Source: Roseococcus sp. SDR (GTDB taxonomy: Bacteria > Pseudomonadota > Alphaproteobacteria > Acetobacterales > Acetobacteraceae). Taken from it: 64,000 bases of DNA. The notes below the pieces were generated by a model. The model did no database searches and had not been told where the DNA came from. It saw only the letters and a program-made list of their open reading frames with translations. Position numbers and translations under genes: made by a program. Positions 1 through 8,855 of the stretch are shown here, one piece after another (the stretch's first letter is position 1; each line of letters opens with the position of its first letter). Where the stretch lies: positions 248,001 through 312,000 of the forward strand of contig NZ_JAHRCU010000002.1 of the NCBI RefSeq assembly GCF_019083995.1. Reading direction: 5' to 3'.

Positions 1-2
1 TG

Positions 3-500
3 GAGAAGCCCGCCATCGCCGCCATCCACGGCCATTGCCTGGGCGCCGGGCTGGAACTCGCTTTGCAATGCGATCTGCGCTTCGCGAGCCCGGAGGCGCG
101 GATGGGCGTGCCCGCCGTCCGCCTCGGCCTGCCCTACCGGCTGGAGGATATCGTGAAACTGGCGGATGTGGCCGGCCTCGCCACCGCGCGCCTGATGGTG
201 CTGACCGGGCGCAGCTTCGCGGGCGCAGAGCTGGAGCGGATGGGCCTCGTCACGCAGCTGCTGCCGGACCGGGCGGCGATGCTGGCCGCGGCCGAGGTGG
301 CGGCGACGGAGATGGCGGCGGCCGCACCACTCGCACTGCGCGCCGCCAAGGCCGCCTTCCGCGAACTGACCCGCCGCGATGGCGGGCCGGACCTGGCGCG
401 CGCCCAGGCATTGGCCGATGCCTGCTACGACAGCGCCGACTATGCCGAGGGCCGCGCCGCGCGGCGCGAGGGCCGCCCGCCGCGCTTCACCGGAAGCTAG
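3..500 (+). CDS. Crotonase (enoyl-CoA hydratase/isomerase) family protein, 5'-truncated by the window edge
   Basis: The reading frame is open from the first bases, so the start lies upstream. The translation begins EKPAIAAIHGHCLGAGLELA, the crotonase segment that binds CoA and helps form the oxyanion hole. Family members act on acyl-CoA thioesters in the cytoplasm. The region that usually carries one of the hydratase glutamates (as P-E-V) reads VPAVRLG here, with Ala at the Glu position. I infer that it may be an isomerase or other crotonase reaction rather than a classical hydratase. Its TAG stop overlaps the stop of the convergent small gene in the sequence CTAG. Confidence 0.9.
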   Translation, partial: EKPAIAAIHGHCLGAGLELALQCDLRFASPEARMGVPAVRLGLPYRLEDIVKLADVAGLATARLMVLTGRSFAGAELERMGLVTQLLPDRAAMLAAAEVAATEMAAAAPLALRAAKAAFRELTRRDGGPDLARAQALADACYDSADYAEGRAARREGRPPRFTGS

Positions 501-715
501 TCGCGGCGTTCCAATTTGCGCTTGGTCATCACCATGCTGAGCACGAAGACGCCCATGCCGCCCAGCAGCGCCATCAGGATGAAGCCCCATTTCAGGCCCG
601 CGGTACGGGCCTTGGGGTCGTCCATCACCTGCATCAGCAGCAGGCCGAAGATGATGACGCCAACGCTCCCGATGGCCGTGCCCCAGATGCCGAACAGGCG
701 CATCCTGCGATCCAT
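497..715 (-). CDS. Small two-helix membrane protein, unknown function
   Basis: This encodes 72 residues with two hydrophobic segments, about residues 8-30 and 43-63, separated by a short charged loop (MDDPKARTAG), and a basic C-terminus (KRKLERRD). That predicts a bitopic-hairpin inner-membrane protein. The ATG has a strong GGAGGAAG ribosome site just upstream. It lies directly downstream of the type II NADH dehydrogenase gene on the same strand (23 bases), so it may be co-transcribed with it. I recognise no family and assign no function. Confidence 0.75.
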   Translation of the reverse strand: MDRRMRLFGIWGTAIGSVGVIIFGLLLMQVMDDPKARTAGLKWGFILMALLGGMGVFVLSMVMTKRKLERRD

Positions 716-738
716 GTCCTTCCTCCACTCCTTATGGT

Positions 739-2052
739 TCAGTGGAGTTTGACACCGGGCTCCGCCCTTTGCGAGACGAGACTGGCGAGGCTGCGCCAGG
801 CGGTGGGTGCGCTGCCATGCAGCGCCGTCTGGTGCATCTTGTAGAGCGAACGGTACATCAGCCGGGCGAAATACCCTTCGATGAACATGGATTTGCCGAC
901 CAGGAAGCCCATCAGGCTGCCCACCGTGCTGTATTTGCCGAGCGAGACGAGCGAGCCGAAGTCGCGATAGACGAAGGGCTCCAGCGGCTTGCCGTCCAGG
1001 ATCCGCTCGATCTGGTTGTACATGTGGCTCGCCTGCTGGTGCGCGGCCTGGGCGCGCGGCGGGATGGGCTGCTCCGAGCCCTCGCGCGGGCAGGAGGCAC
1101 AATCGCCGAGCGCGAAGACGCTTGGGTCGCGCGTCGTCTGCAACGTGGGCAGCACCTTGAGCTGGTTGATCCGGTTGGTCTCCAGCCCGCCGATCTCCTT
1201 CAGGAAATCCGCGCCCTTCACGCCCGCCGCCCAGACCGTCAGCTCGGCCGGCAGGAAGCCGCCATCGGCCAGCACCACGCCATCGGCGCGAACCTCGGCC
1301 ACGCGCGTGCCGACATGTACCTCGACGCCCATCTTGGCCAGCAAGTCGCTCGTCGCCGCGGAAATCCGCTCGGGCAGCGCGGGCAGGATGCGGGGGGCCG
1401 CCTCCACCAGCATGATGCGGATGTCGCGCTCCGGCTCGATGCGGTCCAGGCCATAGGCCACCACGGCGCGCACCGTGCGGTGCAGCTCGGCCGCGAGCTC
1501 GGTGCCCGTCGCACCCGCGCCGATGATCGCGACATGCAATTGCCCGGGCCGCACCGGCTCGGGCTGGGCATTGGCGCGCAGGCAGGCATTGACCAGGCGG
1601 CGGTTGAAGCGGCTCGCCTGGTCCAGCGTCTCCAGCGGGATGGCGTGCTGCGCCGCACCCGGCGTGCCGAAATCATTGGTAACGGAGCCCACCGAGATGA
1701 CCAGCGTGTCGTAGCCCACGCGGCTCGCCGGCGTGATCTCGCGCCCCTCCTCATCCAGCATGGCGCCGAGCAGGACCTCTTTCGCCTCCCGGTCCAGGCC
1801 CACCATCTCGCCATAGCGATAGGTGAAGTGGTGCCAATGCGCCTGGGCCAGGTAGTTCAGCTCATGCTGCGCGCGATCCAGGCTGCCCGCCGCCACCGCA
1901 TGCAGCAGCGGCTTCCAGAGATGGGTGCGGCTGCGCTCCACCAGCGTCACCCGCGCGCGCTGGCCCTTGCCGTAGCGGTTGCCGAGGCGGGTGGCGAGCT
2001 CGAGCCCACCGGCGCCCCCTCCGACGATGACGATGCGGTGCGGATCAGCCAT
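739..2052 (-). CDS. ndh: Type II NADH:quinone oxidoreductase (NDH-2)
   Basis: This encodes 437 residues, normal for NDH-2. These single-subunit flavoproteins on the cytoplasmic face of the membrane pass electrons from NADH to quinone without pumping protons. The FAD-binding GGGAGG motif is at residues 11-16, a second nucleotide motif (GAGATG) at about 178-183, and the FAD-contacting ALGDCA at about 314-319. PPRAQAAHQQA at 331-341 matches the quinone-site AQxAxQ region. The C-terminal 50 residues are amphipathic or hydrophobic, consistent with membrane attachment. Other disulfide-reductase-like flavoproteins are less likely because the redox CxxxxC is absent. Confidence 0.9.
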   Translation of the reverse strand: MADPHRIVIVGGGAGGLELATRLGNRYGKGQRARVTLVERSRTHLWKPLLHAVAAGSLDRAQHELNYLAQAHWHHFTYRYGEMVGLDREAKEVLLGAMLDEEGREITPASRVGYDTLVISVGSVTNDFGTPGAAQHAIPLETLDQASRFNRRLVNACLRANAQPEPVRPGQLHVAIIGAGATGTELAAELHRTVRAVVAYGLDRIEPERDIRIMLVEAAPRILPALPERISAATSDLLAKMGVEVHVGTRVAEVRADGVVLADGGFLPAELTVWAAGVKGADFLKEIGGLETNRINQLKVLPTLQTTRDPSVFALGDCASCPREGSEQPIPPRAQAAHQQASHMYNQIERILDGKPLEPFVYRDFGSLVSLGKYSTVGSLMGFLVGKSMFIEGYFARLMYRSLYKMHQTALHGSAPTAWRSLASLVSQRAEPGVKLH

Positions 2053-2267
2053 GCCAAGCCCCCTTCTGCGCCCAAGAGCCTAACGCCCGGCATCGTTGCT
2101 CGCAAAAAACATACCGCAGGTGAAGGCGCATGTGTCCGCCCGCACATGCTCGCCCCATCGGACGGCTATGGTCGTGGCAGGGAGCATGGCAATATCCACC
2201 CAGCAAGTGTGTCCCGGATCAGCGTCATCGCTCCGATGGCAATGGGGCACCGGCAACGAGGAGCGGA

Positions 2268-2588
2268 TTGCCAGAGCCGTACCAGATCACACCCGAGGGG
2301 GTGCGCCTCGTCGTGCGCCTGACACCGCGGGCGGAGCGGGATGGGATCGACGGCATCGCCACCACGCCGGATGCCGGTACGCATCTGCGCCTGCGCCTGG
2401 CCGCACCTCCGGTGGACGGCGCGGCCAATGCCGCGCTCATCGCCTTCCTCGCCAAGGCTCTCGATCTGCGGAAATCCGACATCCACCTGCTGGCCGGTGA
2501 CCGCTCCCGCGTGAAGCGCCTGCTGCTGGCGGGTGACGGCCCGGCCCTGGCCCGCCGGGTCGCGGCCTGGATCACCCCCTCGACCTGA
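2268..2588 (+). CDS. DUF167 (YggU-type) family protein
   Basis: This encodes a protein of about 106 residues if translation starts at the TTG behind GAGGAGCGGA. The frame is open further upstream to 2130, but that extension looks like non-coding translation. The core RLTPRAERDGIDG...LRLRLAAPPVDGAANAALIAFLAKAL is diagnostic of the small DUF167 family found across bacteria and eukaryotes; its biochemical role is unknown. The length fits the family (about 100 residues). The start is my inference from the ribosome site and family length. Confidence 0.82.
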   Translation: MPEPYQITPEGVRLVVRLTPRAERDGIDGIATTPDAGTHLRLRLAAPPVDGAANAALIAFLAKALDLRKSDIHLLAGDRSRVKRLLLAGDGPALARRVAAWITPST

Positions 2589-2637
2589 GGCGCGCATCGT
2601 GCTTTTTCCGCCGGCAACACCAGCAAAGGGCAGGATC

Positions 2638-3063
2638 GTGAGCGACATCTCCATCAATATCGGCGGCGACATCTTCCAGGCGCGCTTCGAGACCGAGGCC
2701 GCGCCGCAGACCGTGGCCCGCTTCCGCCACCTGCTGCCCTACAAGGACCGCATCATCCATGTCCGCTGGAGCGGCGAGGCCTGCTGGATCCCGATGGGCG
2801 AGCGCGACCTCTCCCTCAGCTATGAGAATGCGACGAGTTACCCGGCGCCGGGGCAGATCATCGTCTATCCGGGCGGCATGCCAACCTCGATGAGCGAGAC
2901 CGAGATCCTGGTGGCCTATGGCCCCTGTTGCTTCGCCAGCAAGGCCGGGCAGCTCGCCGGCAACCACTTCCTGACCATCACGGCCGACCTCGACCGGCTG
3001 GCGAAGGTCTGCCGCTCCGTGCTGTGGGACGGCGCGAAGGACATCACCTTCAGCGCGGGCTGA
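2638..3063 (+). CDS. DUF3830 (cyclophilin-like fold) protein
   Basis: This encodes 141 residues from a GTG start preceded by a purine-rich stretch (AAAGGGCAGG). The pattern of a short beta-rich N-terminus (ISINIGGDIFQARFE), then WIPMGE and a long PGQIIVYPGG strand, resembles DUF3830 proteins, which have a cyclophilin-like barrel and often sit near amidase or decarboxylase-type catabolic genes. No catalytic residues are established for the family. It follows the DUF167 gene by 49 bases on the same strand. The family assignment is from recall and the function is unknown. Confidence 0.7.
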   Translation: MSDISINIGGDIFQARFETEAAPQTVARFRHLLPYKDRIIHVRWSGEACWIPMGERDLSLSYENATSYPAPGQIIVYPGGMPTSMSETEILVAYGPCCFASKAGQLAGNHFLTITADLDRLAKVCRSVLWDGAKDITFSAG

Positions 3064-3075
3064 AGGCCGGGCGCG

Positions 3076-3330
3076 TCACCGGCAGGAGCAGTTGCCGCCC
3101 GGGCGCATATTGTTGTTCCGGGCGAAATTCTCGGCATCGGTCCGGTAGCTGAAGCGGCGGAGCACGCAGGCGCTGCTGCCGAAGGCGATGCGCAGCTGCT
3201 CGTCCGAGCGGCCGTCGATGTCGTATTTGCCGTGCTTGCAAATCACGGCGTAGGCAGCGGCGGGGCTGGGCCAGGCGGCGCCAACCAGAAGCAGCGCCAG
3301 GGTGGCGGTGAGGACGCGCAGCGAGGCCAT
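3076..3330 (-). CDS. Small secreted cysteine-containing protein, unknown function
   Basis: This encodes 84 residues starting at an ATG with a GGAGA ribosome site. Residues 1 to about 26 form a Sec signal peptide (MASLRVLTATLALLLVG...AAA). The mature part is about 58 residues with four cysteines, CKHGKYD, SACVLR and the terminal NCSC, which suggests a disulfide-stabilised periplasmic peptide. It lies 47 bases downstream of the leftward membrane-protein gene and may be its last operon member. No family recognised. Confidence 0.65.
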   Translation of the reverse strand: MASLRVLTATLALLLVGAAWPSPAAAYAVICKHGKYDIDGRSDEQLRIAFGSSACVLRRFSYRTDAENFARNNNMRPGGNCSCR

Positions 3331-3377
3331 GGAACGTCTCCGTTTCGGGCGATGCTGCACGCTGCCCAAACCCGTGG

Positions 3378-4697
3378 TCAATGACGCCGCGGCCGCGCCA
3401 GCAGGGTGAGGCCCACCGCGGCCGGCAGGAGCCAGATCATCCGCGCCTCATAGCGGTTCAGCGGCTTGGAGAGCGCGCCCGTCGCCGCGGCATTGGCCCC
3501 GATGGCGACGAGCGCGAAGAGGATGAGGGCGGCGCGCGGAACGTCCCGCGCCCGCGCCGCGCGCCAGAGCAGCCAAGGAGCCAGCAGCAACGCCAGCAGA
3601 ACCACCGGCACATGCAGGATCAGGAAGGGCGCGGCCGCGTCCGGCAGAAGGCCACGCGCCTGCAGCCCGGCGTCGAAGCGCGCCAGTTCTTCCGGCGGGA
3701 AGCCGTGCTCGATCACCTCGCGCGTGCTGAAGAGCGAGGTGGGAACCAGCGTGTCCCCGACACGGAACAGGGTCAGCTGGCGCAACGCATTGCCGATCAT
3801 GGCCAGCGCCACCTCGCGCGGGTAGGCGGCGAGCGTGGCGCCCACGATCTCCCGCGCTTCTGGCACGGCGCGCAGCCCGCCCAGCTTGCGCAGGCTGCCA
3901 TCCGCCTCGCTGTTGATCGGACTGATGCCCCAGAGGAAATCCTCCGCATCCATCGGCAGTCGGTCGAGGAAGGCGCAGAGGCGCCAGCCGGGGTCTTCCG
4001 GGCAGCGTTCGCGCATCAGGCGCAGCGCCGGACCGTCATCCTGCAGCCGCGCGAGGAGGAAGATCGCGCCATGCGGCGAGGGCGCGAAGCGGCCGAAGGC
4101 GGCGGCATTCGCGCTGGCCAGGACGAGCACTGCCAGCAGCGGGGGTGCCGCCACGCGGAGCACGGGGGCCAGGCGGCGCGTCAGCAGCGCGGTCAGTGCC
4201 ACCAGCGCCAGCGCGGCCGGAAGATGCGCCATATGGCCTGAAATCGCGAGCGCGCCGAACAGGCCAACGGCCCAGACTTCGGCGCGTGAGAGCCTGCCGA
4301 AACCCAGCAGGAAGAGGCAAAGCGGGCCGAGCGCCGTCAGCGCATCGGGCATCACCGTCCCCAGGAACCAGGGCGCCGAGGTGAGCGCCGCAAGACCCAA
4401 GCAGACCAGCAGATGCGCGGCGGGCGAGGGCGCCTCGCGCAGGCTGCGTTGCGTCAGCCAGACCAGCCAGGAGGCGAGCAGCCCCTGCCCCAGCGCCACG
4501 GGCCAGAGTGACCAGGCCCCATGCAGCGCATGGATGGCCGCACCATAGGTGAGCGACTTGTCCCAGGGCGGCACGCCCATCGTCGTCTGGCGGATGTAGG
4601 TGAAGCTGTCGACGAAGACGAGCGGATAGAGGTTCAGCGCGGCGGGCCAGATCAGAAGCAGCGCGCCGCCCAGAATGGCGAGAAGAACCCTAGCCAA
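3378..4697 (-). CDS. Polytopic membrane protein, unknown function
   Basis: This encodes about 439 residues with roughly ten hydrophobic segments and a central soluble portion (about residues 220-330) that contains RLMRERCPEDPGWRLCAFLDRLP. Segment layout and a large loop resemble membrane glycosyltransferase-like or O-antigen-ligase-like proteins, but I see no diagnostic motif and assign no function. The likely start is TTG at 4697, which overlaps the stop of the M3 peptidase gene by eight bases and has GGAGGCGGAAG upstream inside that gene. This implies translational coupling in the 7103-to-3378 operon. The frame is open further upstream, but that part is basic, low-complexity translation antisense in character. 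Confidence 0.65.
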   Translation of the reverse strand: MARVLLAILGGALLLIWPAALNLYPLVFVDSFTYIRQTTMGVPPWDKSLTYGAAIHALHGAWSLWPVALGQGLLASWLVWLTQRSLREAPSPAAHLLVCLGLAALTSAPWFLGTVMPDALTALGPLCLFLLGFGRLSRAEVWAVGLFGALAISGHMAHLPAALALVALTALLTRRLAPVLRVAAPPLLAVLVLASANAAAFGRFAPSPHGAIFLLARLQDDGPALRLMRERCPEDPGWRLCAFLDRLPMDAEDFLWGISPINSEADGSLRKLGGLRAVPEAREIVGATLAAYPREVALAMIGNALRQLTLFRVGDTLVPTSLFSTREVIEHGFPPEELARFDAGLQARGLLPDAAAPFLILHVPVVLLALLLAPWLLWRAARARDVPRAALILFALVAIGANAAATGALSKPLNRYEARMIWLLPAAVGLTLLARPRRH

Positions 4698-6354
4698 GAG
4701 CCACTTCCGCCTCCCGGACCACCTCCGCCAGCGCGCCCGCCGCGAAGGGCGAGACCAGCCCCGCCCCCTGCGCCAATTGCTGGAAAGGCGCCGAGCCGCC
4801 GCGGGCGCAAAGCGCCACATAATCATCCAGCGCGGCCTTCGCATCGTGGCGGGACTTCACCCAGAACTGCATCGCGCAGCAGAGCGCCAGCGTGTAGTCG
4901 ATGTAGTAGAAGGGGCTGTTGTAGATGTGCTGCTTCGCCTGCCAGCGCCCGCCCTTGGCGGGGTAGGCGAGATCCCCATAATCGGTCCAGGGCATGTAGA
5001 GCCGCTCCAGCCGCTGCCAGATGGCGTGGCGCTCGGCCGGCGTGGCATGCGGGTTCGCATGCACCTCATGCTGGAAGTGATCCACGCAGACGCCATAGGG
5101 CAGGAAAGCGAGCGAGGAGATCAGGTGCATCCGGCGGAAGCGGTCCGCCGCATCCTCGCCCACCAGCAGTCCCATCTGCGGGTGCGTCAGGAACTCGAGG
5201 CCCATCGAGTGGATCTCGGCTGCCTCCATGGTGGGCCAGAGCTGATCGATGCCCGGCAGTTTGCGGCTTTCCCAGCACTGGAAGGCGTGGCCCATCTCAT
5301 GCGTGAAGACGCCGATATCGTGATGCGTGCCGTTGAAATTGGCGAAGATGAAGGGCACGCCGACGGTCGGGAACGAGGTGCAGAAGCCGCCCCCCGCCTT
5401 GCCCGGGCGGTTCTTGAGGTCCAGGAACCCGCCCGCCTGCATGAGCCGGTAGAACTCCGCGAGGCGGGGGTCCATCCGGTCGAACATGGTCTGCGCGGCG
5501 GTCACCAACGTGTCGTGGTCGCCGATCGGCGCCGGGTTGCCGGCAGGGTCGATCAGCGCCTCGTCCCAGTAGCGCAGCCGGTCCCAGCCGAAATGCGCGC
5601 GGCGGGCTTCCAGCAGCTTGCCCACCAGCGGGACCACATGGCGCAGCACCTCCTCGCGATAACGCGCGACATCGGCGGCGTCGTAATCCACGCGCCGCAT
5701 GCGGCGATAGGCGAGCGGGATGAAGTTGGGGTCGCCCAGCTTCACCGCCATGCCATGGCGAAGCTTCACCAGGGCATCATAGATCTCATCCAGCTCCGCA
5801 CCGTTCTTCTCGAAGAAGGCCCAGCGCGCGGCTTCGGCCGCATGGCGCATGGCGCGGTCCGCATGCTCGGCATAGGGAGCGAGCCCGGAGAGGTTCAGCA
5901 CCTTCCCGTCCAGCTCGATCTTCGCCGAGGCCAGCAGCGCTGTGTAGCGCGCGGAGAGCTTCGCCTCCTCCTCCAGATCCGCCGCGATGGCAGGGTCGAA
6001 GGTGGTGATGTCCGTCTCCCACAGGCGCAGCACATGGCCGCCCACCAGCGCCTCGATTCCGGCGCGATCGGGGTCGGCCAGCAGGCGGCGCTTGATCGCC
6101 ACCTCATGCCCGGTCGCGACGGGCGAGAGCTTGTCGGCGTATTCCCGCGCGGCCTTGGCTTCCTCATTCGTCGTGTCCTGCGCGAAGCGCAGATGCACCA
6201 GCGCGGACCAGGTGTCATAGGTGCGGCGCGCCGCATCCCATTGCGCAACGGCCGCCGCGCGATCCCCCGCATCCAGCAGCGCGCTGATGGCGGCGGCCTC
6301 GGCCGCGAGGCTCTCCTCGGTCGGCGTGGGGGCCGTGATCCCGTCGAAGCGCAT
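4690..6354 (-). CDS. M3 family (oligoendopeptidase F-like) zinc metallopeptidase
   Basis: This encodes 554 residues. The zinc site HEMGH is at about residues 352-356 in FTHEMGHAFQ, with a downstream glutamate-rich helix (MEAAEIHSMGLE) that supplies the third ligand in this clan. Family members are cytoplasmic enzymes that cleave short peptides. The length fits the PepF group, and there is no signal peptide. The ATG lies two bases after the stop of the upstream isomerase-fold gene, so the two are certainly in one operon. The downstream membrane protein overlaps its end. Confidence 0.9.
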   Translation of the reverse strand: MRFDGITAPTPTEESLAAEAAAISALLDAGDRAAAVAQWDAARRTYDTWSALVHLRFAQDTTNEEAKAAREYADKLSPVATGHEVAIKRRLLADPDRAGIEALVGGHVLRLWETDITTFDPAIAADLEEEAKLSARYTALLASAKIELDGKVLNLSGLAPYAEHADRAMRHAAEAARWAFFEKNGAELDEIYDALVKLRHGMAVKLGDPNFIPLAYRRMRRVDYDAADVARYREEVLRHVVPLVGKLLEARRAHFGWDRLRYWDEALIDPAGNPAPIGDHDTLVTAAQTMFDRMDPRLAEFYRLMQAGGFLDLKNRPGKAGGGFCTSFPTVGVPFIFANFNGTHHDIGVFTHEMGHAFQCWESRKLPGIDQLWPTMEAAEIHSMGLEFLTHPQMGLLVGEDAADRFRRMHLISSLAFLPYGVCVDHFQHEVHANPHATPAERHAIWQRLERLYMPWTDYGDLAYPAKGGRWQAKQHIYNSPFYYIDYTLALCCAMQFWVKSRHDAKAALDDYVALCARGGSAPFQQLAQGAGLVSPFAAGALAEVVREAEVALG

Positions 6355-6356
6355 GC

Positions 6357-7103
6357 TCAGAACTCCGCCATGAGACGGCCGAAGCCGTCCAGCCTGTCCG
6401 TGATGCCATTGGCGCGCAGGGCGTGCCACCAGGTGGCCGTGTTGATGGCGATGACGGGCTTGCCCAGCCACATCTCGGCGGCGGCGGCAAGACGCACCAT
6501 GGAGAGGTTGGTCCCCACCTGCACGATGGCATCCACATCATCGCCATCCAGCTCGCGCAGAACCGGCACCAGCTCGGCCGGCGTCACCTCGGCGATGGCG
6601 GTCCAGCGCGGGCATTGCAGGGCGCGGTCGCGCACCGTGGTGTAGCCCATGTCGCCGAAATAGCGGATCACCTCGGCATTCATGCTGGGCCAGTAGGGCG
6701 AGAGCACGGAAATGCGCTTCACCCCGCCATAGGCCTGCAAGGCCGCGTGGCAGGAATGCGAGCCGACGCTGACCTTGAGGCCGCTGACCTCCTCCACGCT
6801 TTTCACGAAGGCGTCCGCCCCCTTCACGCCGTCGAAGAAGGTGACGGCACTCATGCCCATCACCAGGTAATCCGGCTCGCAGGTCATCACGCTGCGCACG
6901 GCGTCCAGCGTGTTCGCGCCGATCAGCTCGGCGCCGGCGCGGAAGGTCTCATTGCTCACCGCGTGCGCGTTGGGCGTGAAGATGCGGCTGTAATGCGAGG
7001 TGACGCCCGGCGGGCGCATCATGTCGAAATCGGGCTGCACCACGGTGTTGGTGGAGGGGCCCATCACCCCGAATTTCTTCCGCCAGCCCAGCACATCGCG
7101 CAT
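6357..7103 (-). CDS. Maleate isomerase / arylmalonate decarboxylase-fold protein lacking both canonical cysteines
   Basis: This encodes 248 residues of the Asp/Glu racemase superfamily, closest in appearance to maleate cis-trans isomerases and arylmalonate decarboxylases (start FGVMGPSTNTVVQPD; C-terminal NTATWWHALR). In the isomerases the two catalytic cysteines lie in YACT-like and SCTNL-like motifs. The corresponding segments here read VMGMSAVTF (Met84) and VQVGTNL (Gly197). The Ser/Thr loop GPSTNT is kept. It may therefore catalyse a different reaction or use another residue (Cys118 in HSCHA is a candidate). First gene of the operon with the M3 peptidase. Confidence 0.75.
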   Translation of the reverse strand: MRDVLGWRKKFGVMGPSTNTVVQPDFDMMRPPGVTSHYSRIFTPNAHAVSNETFRAGAELIGANTLDAVRSVMTCEPDYLVMGMSAVTFFDGVKGADAFVKSVEEVSGLKVSVGSHSCHAALQAYGGVKRISVLSPYWPSMNAEVIRYFGDMGYTTVRDRALQCPRWTAIAEVTPAELVPVLRELDGDDVDAIVQVGTNLSMVRLAAAAEMWLGKPVIAINTATWWHALRANGITDRLDGFGRLMAEF

Positions 7104-7219
7104 CGGATCATCCTCTTGGTTCCGGGGCGAGTCTTGCCCCGCAGGCCCGCCTGTACAAGACACGCTTGCGGGCGGCGAGGGCGCCGCCTATTGCCGGGGC
7201 GAATCCGGAGTTGCCCGCC

Positions 7220-8188
7220 ATGCCCCTCTCGCGCCGCCTTGTCCTGGCCAGCCCGCTGCTGCCCCTCACCGCCCAGGCGCAGGAGGCCTGGCCCATGCGC
7301 GGGCCGATCCGCTTCATCGTGCCCGGCCCGGCGGGCGGCGCGGGCGACGTGACCGCGCGGCTCGTGATGGAACGCGTCGCGGCGCGCATCGGCCAGCAGA
7401 TCGTCATCGAGAACCGGCCCGGCGCGGGCACGAATATCGGCATGACGGTGGTCGCCCGTGCCGCGCCGGATGGCTATGTGCTGGGCCTGGCCAGCATCGC
7501 GAGCAATGCGGTGAACCGCACCCTCTATCGCAGCCTGCCCTTCGATCCGGTGGCGGATTTCGCGCCCATCAGCCTGATGGCGGTGGTGCCCAACCTCATG
7601 GTCATCCCCCCCGCTCTGCCGGTGACCAATCTGCGGGAGTTCATCGCTTATGCCCGGGCACGGCCGGGGCAGATCAACTTCGGCTCGGTCGGCGCGGGTT
7701 CCTCGCAGCATCTGGCGGGCGCCCAATTCGCGCAGGCCACCGGCATCGAGCTGACGCATATCCCCTATAATGCGGGCGGGCAGATGAACACGGACCTCAT
7801 CGAGAACCGCATCCAGGTGCTGTTCCAATCGGTCAGCGCGGTGGCGGAACTGGCGCGCTCCGGCCGCGTGCGCGCCATCGCCGCGACGGGCACCGAGCGC
7901 ATTCCCGCCTTCCCCGATGTGCCCACCCTGCGCGAGGGCGGCGTGGACATCGTCTCCACCGGCTGGTTCGGCGTGGTGGCACCCGCCCAGACGCCGGAGC
8001 CGATCCTGGAACGGCTGCACCGCGAGACGGTCGCCGCCCTGGCCGAGCCCGATCTGCAGGCGCGCCTCTCGGCCGGGGGCAGCCTGCCCCGCCCCTCGCC
8101 CAGCCGTGCCGATTTCGCGCGCTTCATGGCGGAGGAGACGGCGCGCTGGGCGCCGGTGGTCCGCGCCTCGGGCGCCAGCGTGGATTGA
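7220..8188 (+). CDS. TctC/Bug-family periplasmic solute-binding protein (1 of 5)
   Basis: This encodes 322 residues. It has a signal peptide to about residue 20 (MPLSRRLVLASPLLPLTAQA), then the family hallmarks IRFIVPGPAGGAGDVTAR near the N-terminus, ENRPGAGTNIG around residue 70, and a middle HIPYNAGGQ segment. These proteins capture carboxylates in the periplasm. The start ATG follows GGAG and gives a conventional signal peptide. No TctA or TctB gene is adjacent, so it is an orphan receptor that must borrow a permease. It diverges from the isomerase-peptidase operon by about 116 bases, which suggests a functional link. Confidence 0.88.
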   Translation: MPLSRRLVLASPLLPLTAQAQEAWPMRGPIRFIVPGPAGGAGDVTARLVMERVAARIGQQIVIENRPGAGTNIGMTVVARAAPDGYVLGLASIASNAVNRTLYRSLPFDPVADFAPISLMAVVPNLMVIPPALPVTNLREFIAYARARPGQINFGSVGAGSSQHLAGAQFAQATGIELTHIPYNAGGQMNTDLIENRIQVLFQSVSAVAELARSGRVRAIAATGTERIPAFPDVPTLREGGVDIVSTGWFGVVAPAQTPEPILERLHRETVAALAEPDLQARLSAGGSLPRPSPSRADFARFMAEETARWAPVVRASGASVD

Positions 8189-8239
8189 ATACGGCGCGGA
8201 CGCGGTCCAGGCTCACCCTTCCCCGACAGGAGCAATGCC

Positions 8240-8779
8240 ATGGCCCGCGTGCGTTCCATCCCTTCCGAAGAATTGCCGCCGGACCTCGCCGCGATCTACG
8301 AGGATTTCGCCGGGCAATACGGCCCCTTCCGTAACCAGGTCGCGGTCATCGCGCATGTGCCGGCCGCGCTTCGGCACCTCATGCCGATGCTGATGGAACT
8401 CCGCGCGGCGGCGACGCTGCCCAAGCGCTACCTCGAGATCGCCATCGTCGTCGTCTCGCGGCTCAACGAGTGCCATTACTGCGTGGCGCACCACAAACCC
8501 TTCCTGGTGGTCGCCGGCGTCTCGCCCGAGGCGGTGGACCGCATCATGGAGGCCGACCTGCCCGCGGAATTCGACGCGGTGGACCGGCTGGTGATCCGCT
8601 ACGCCAAGGTGGCCTGGGAAACGCCGAACCGCGTGACGCCCGGGCTGCATGCCGAACTGCTGGAGCATTTCACCGAGGCGCAGATCGTGGAGTTGACGCT
8701 GCGCATCACCCTCTGCGGCTTCTTCAACCGCTTCAACGACGCCCTCCAGATCGAGGAGGAAGAGGAGGTCCACGCCTGA
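8240..8779 (+). CDS. Carboxymuconolactone decarboxylase/AhpD-like protein
   Basis: This encodes 179 residues. The AhpD-type redox motif is LNECHYCVAHH, with Cys78, Cys81 and His85. That CxxC plus histidine arrangement marks alkylhydroperoxidase-like members rather than true decarboxylases. The protein is expected to be a cytoplasmic, helical oligomer. It lies 51 bases after the TctC gene and ends before a strong terminator, so the two may form one unit. A second AhpD-like gene lies at 48283. Physiological substrate not predictable. Confidence 0.8.
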   Translation: MARVRSIPSEELPPDLAAIYEDFAGQYGPFRNQVAVIAHVPAALRHLMPMLMELRAAATLPKRYLEIAIVVVSRLNECHYCVAHHKPFLVVAGVSPEAVDRIMEADLPAEFDAVDRLVIRYAKVAWETPNRVTPGLHAELLEHFTEAQIVELTLRITLCGFFNRFNDALQIEEEEEVHA

Positions 8780-8803
8780 CGATCACGGGCCGATTCAAGG
8801 GGT

Positions 8804-8841
8804 CTGGGGCCCGAGGCCCCAGCCGCCGGAGGCCTTTTTTT
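8804..8841 (+). terminator. Rho-independent terminator after the AhpD-like gene
   Basis: An 8-bp perfect stem CTGGGGCC/GGCCCCAG with loop CGA is followed by a GC-rich stretch and seven T. The GGGGTCTGGGGCC start resembles the hairpin region at 27467, suggesting a repeated terminator type in this genome. Confidence 0.75.
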
Positions 8842-8855
8842 GATCTGAACAAGCC

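Noticed and set aside
742-2322. 526-codon plus-strand frame antisense to the NDH-2 gene
   Set aside because: It lies wholly over a well-supported gene; its His/Arg/Gln-rich translation is an antisense artefact.
4675-6645. 656-codon plus-strand frame over the peptidase gene
   Set aside because: Antisense to the M3 peptidase with its HEMGH site; low-complexity His/Arg/Gln translation.
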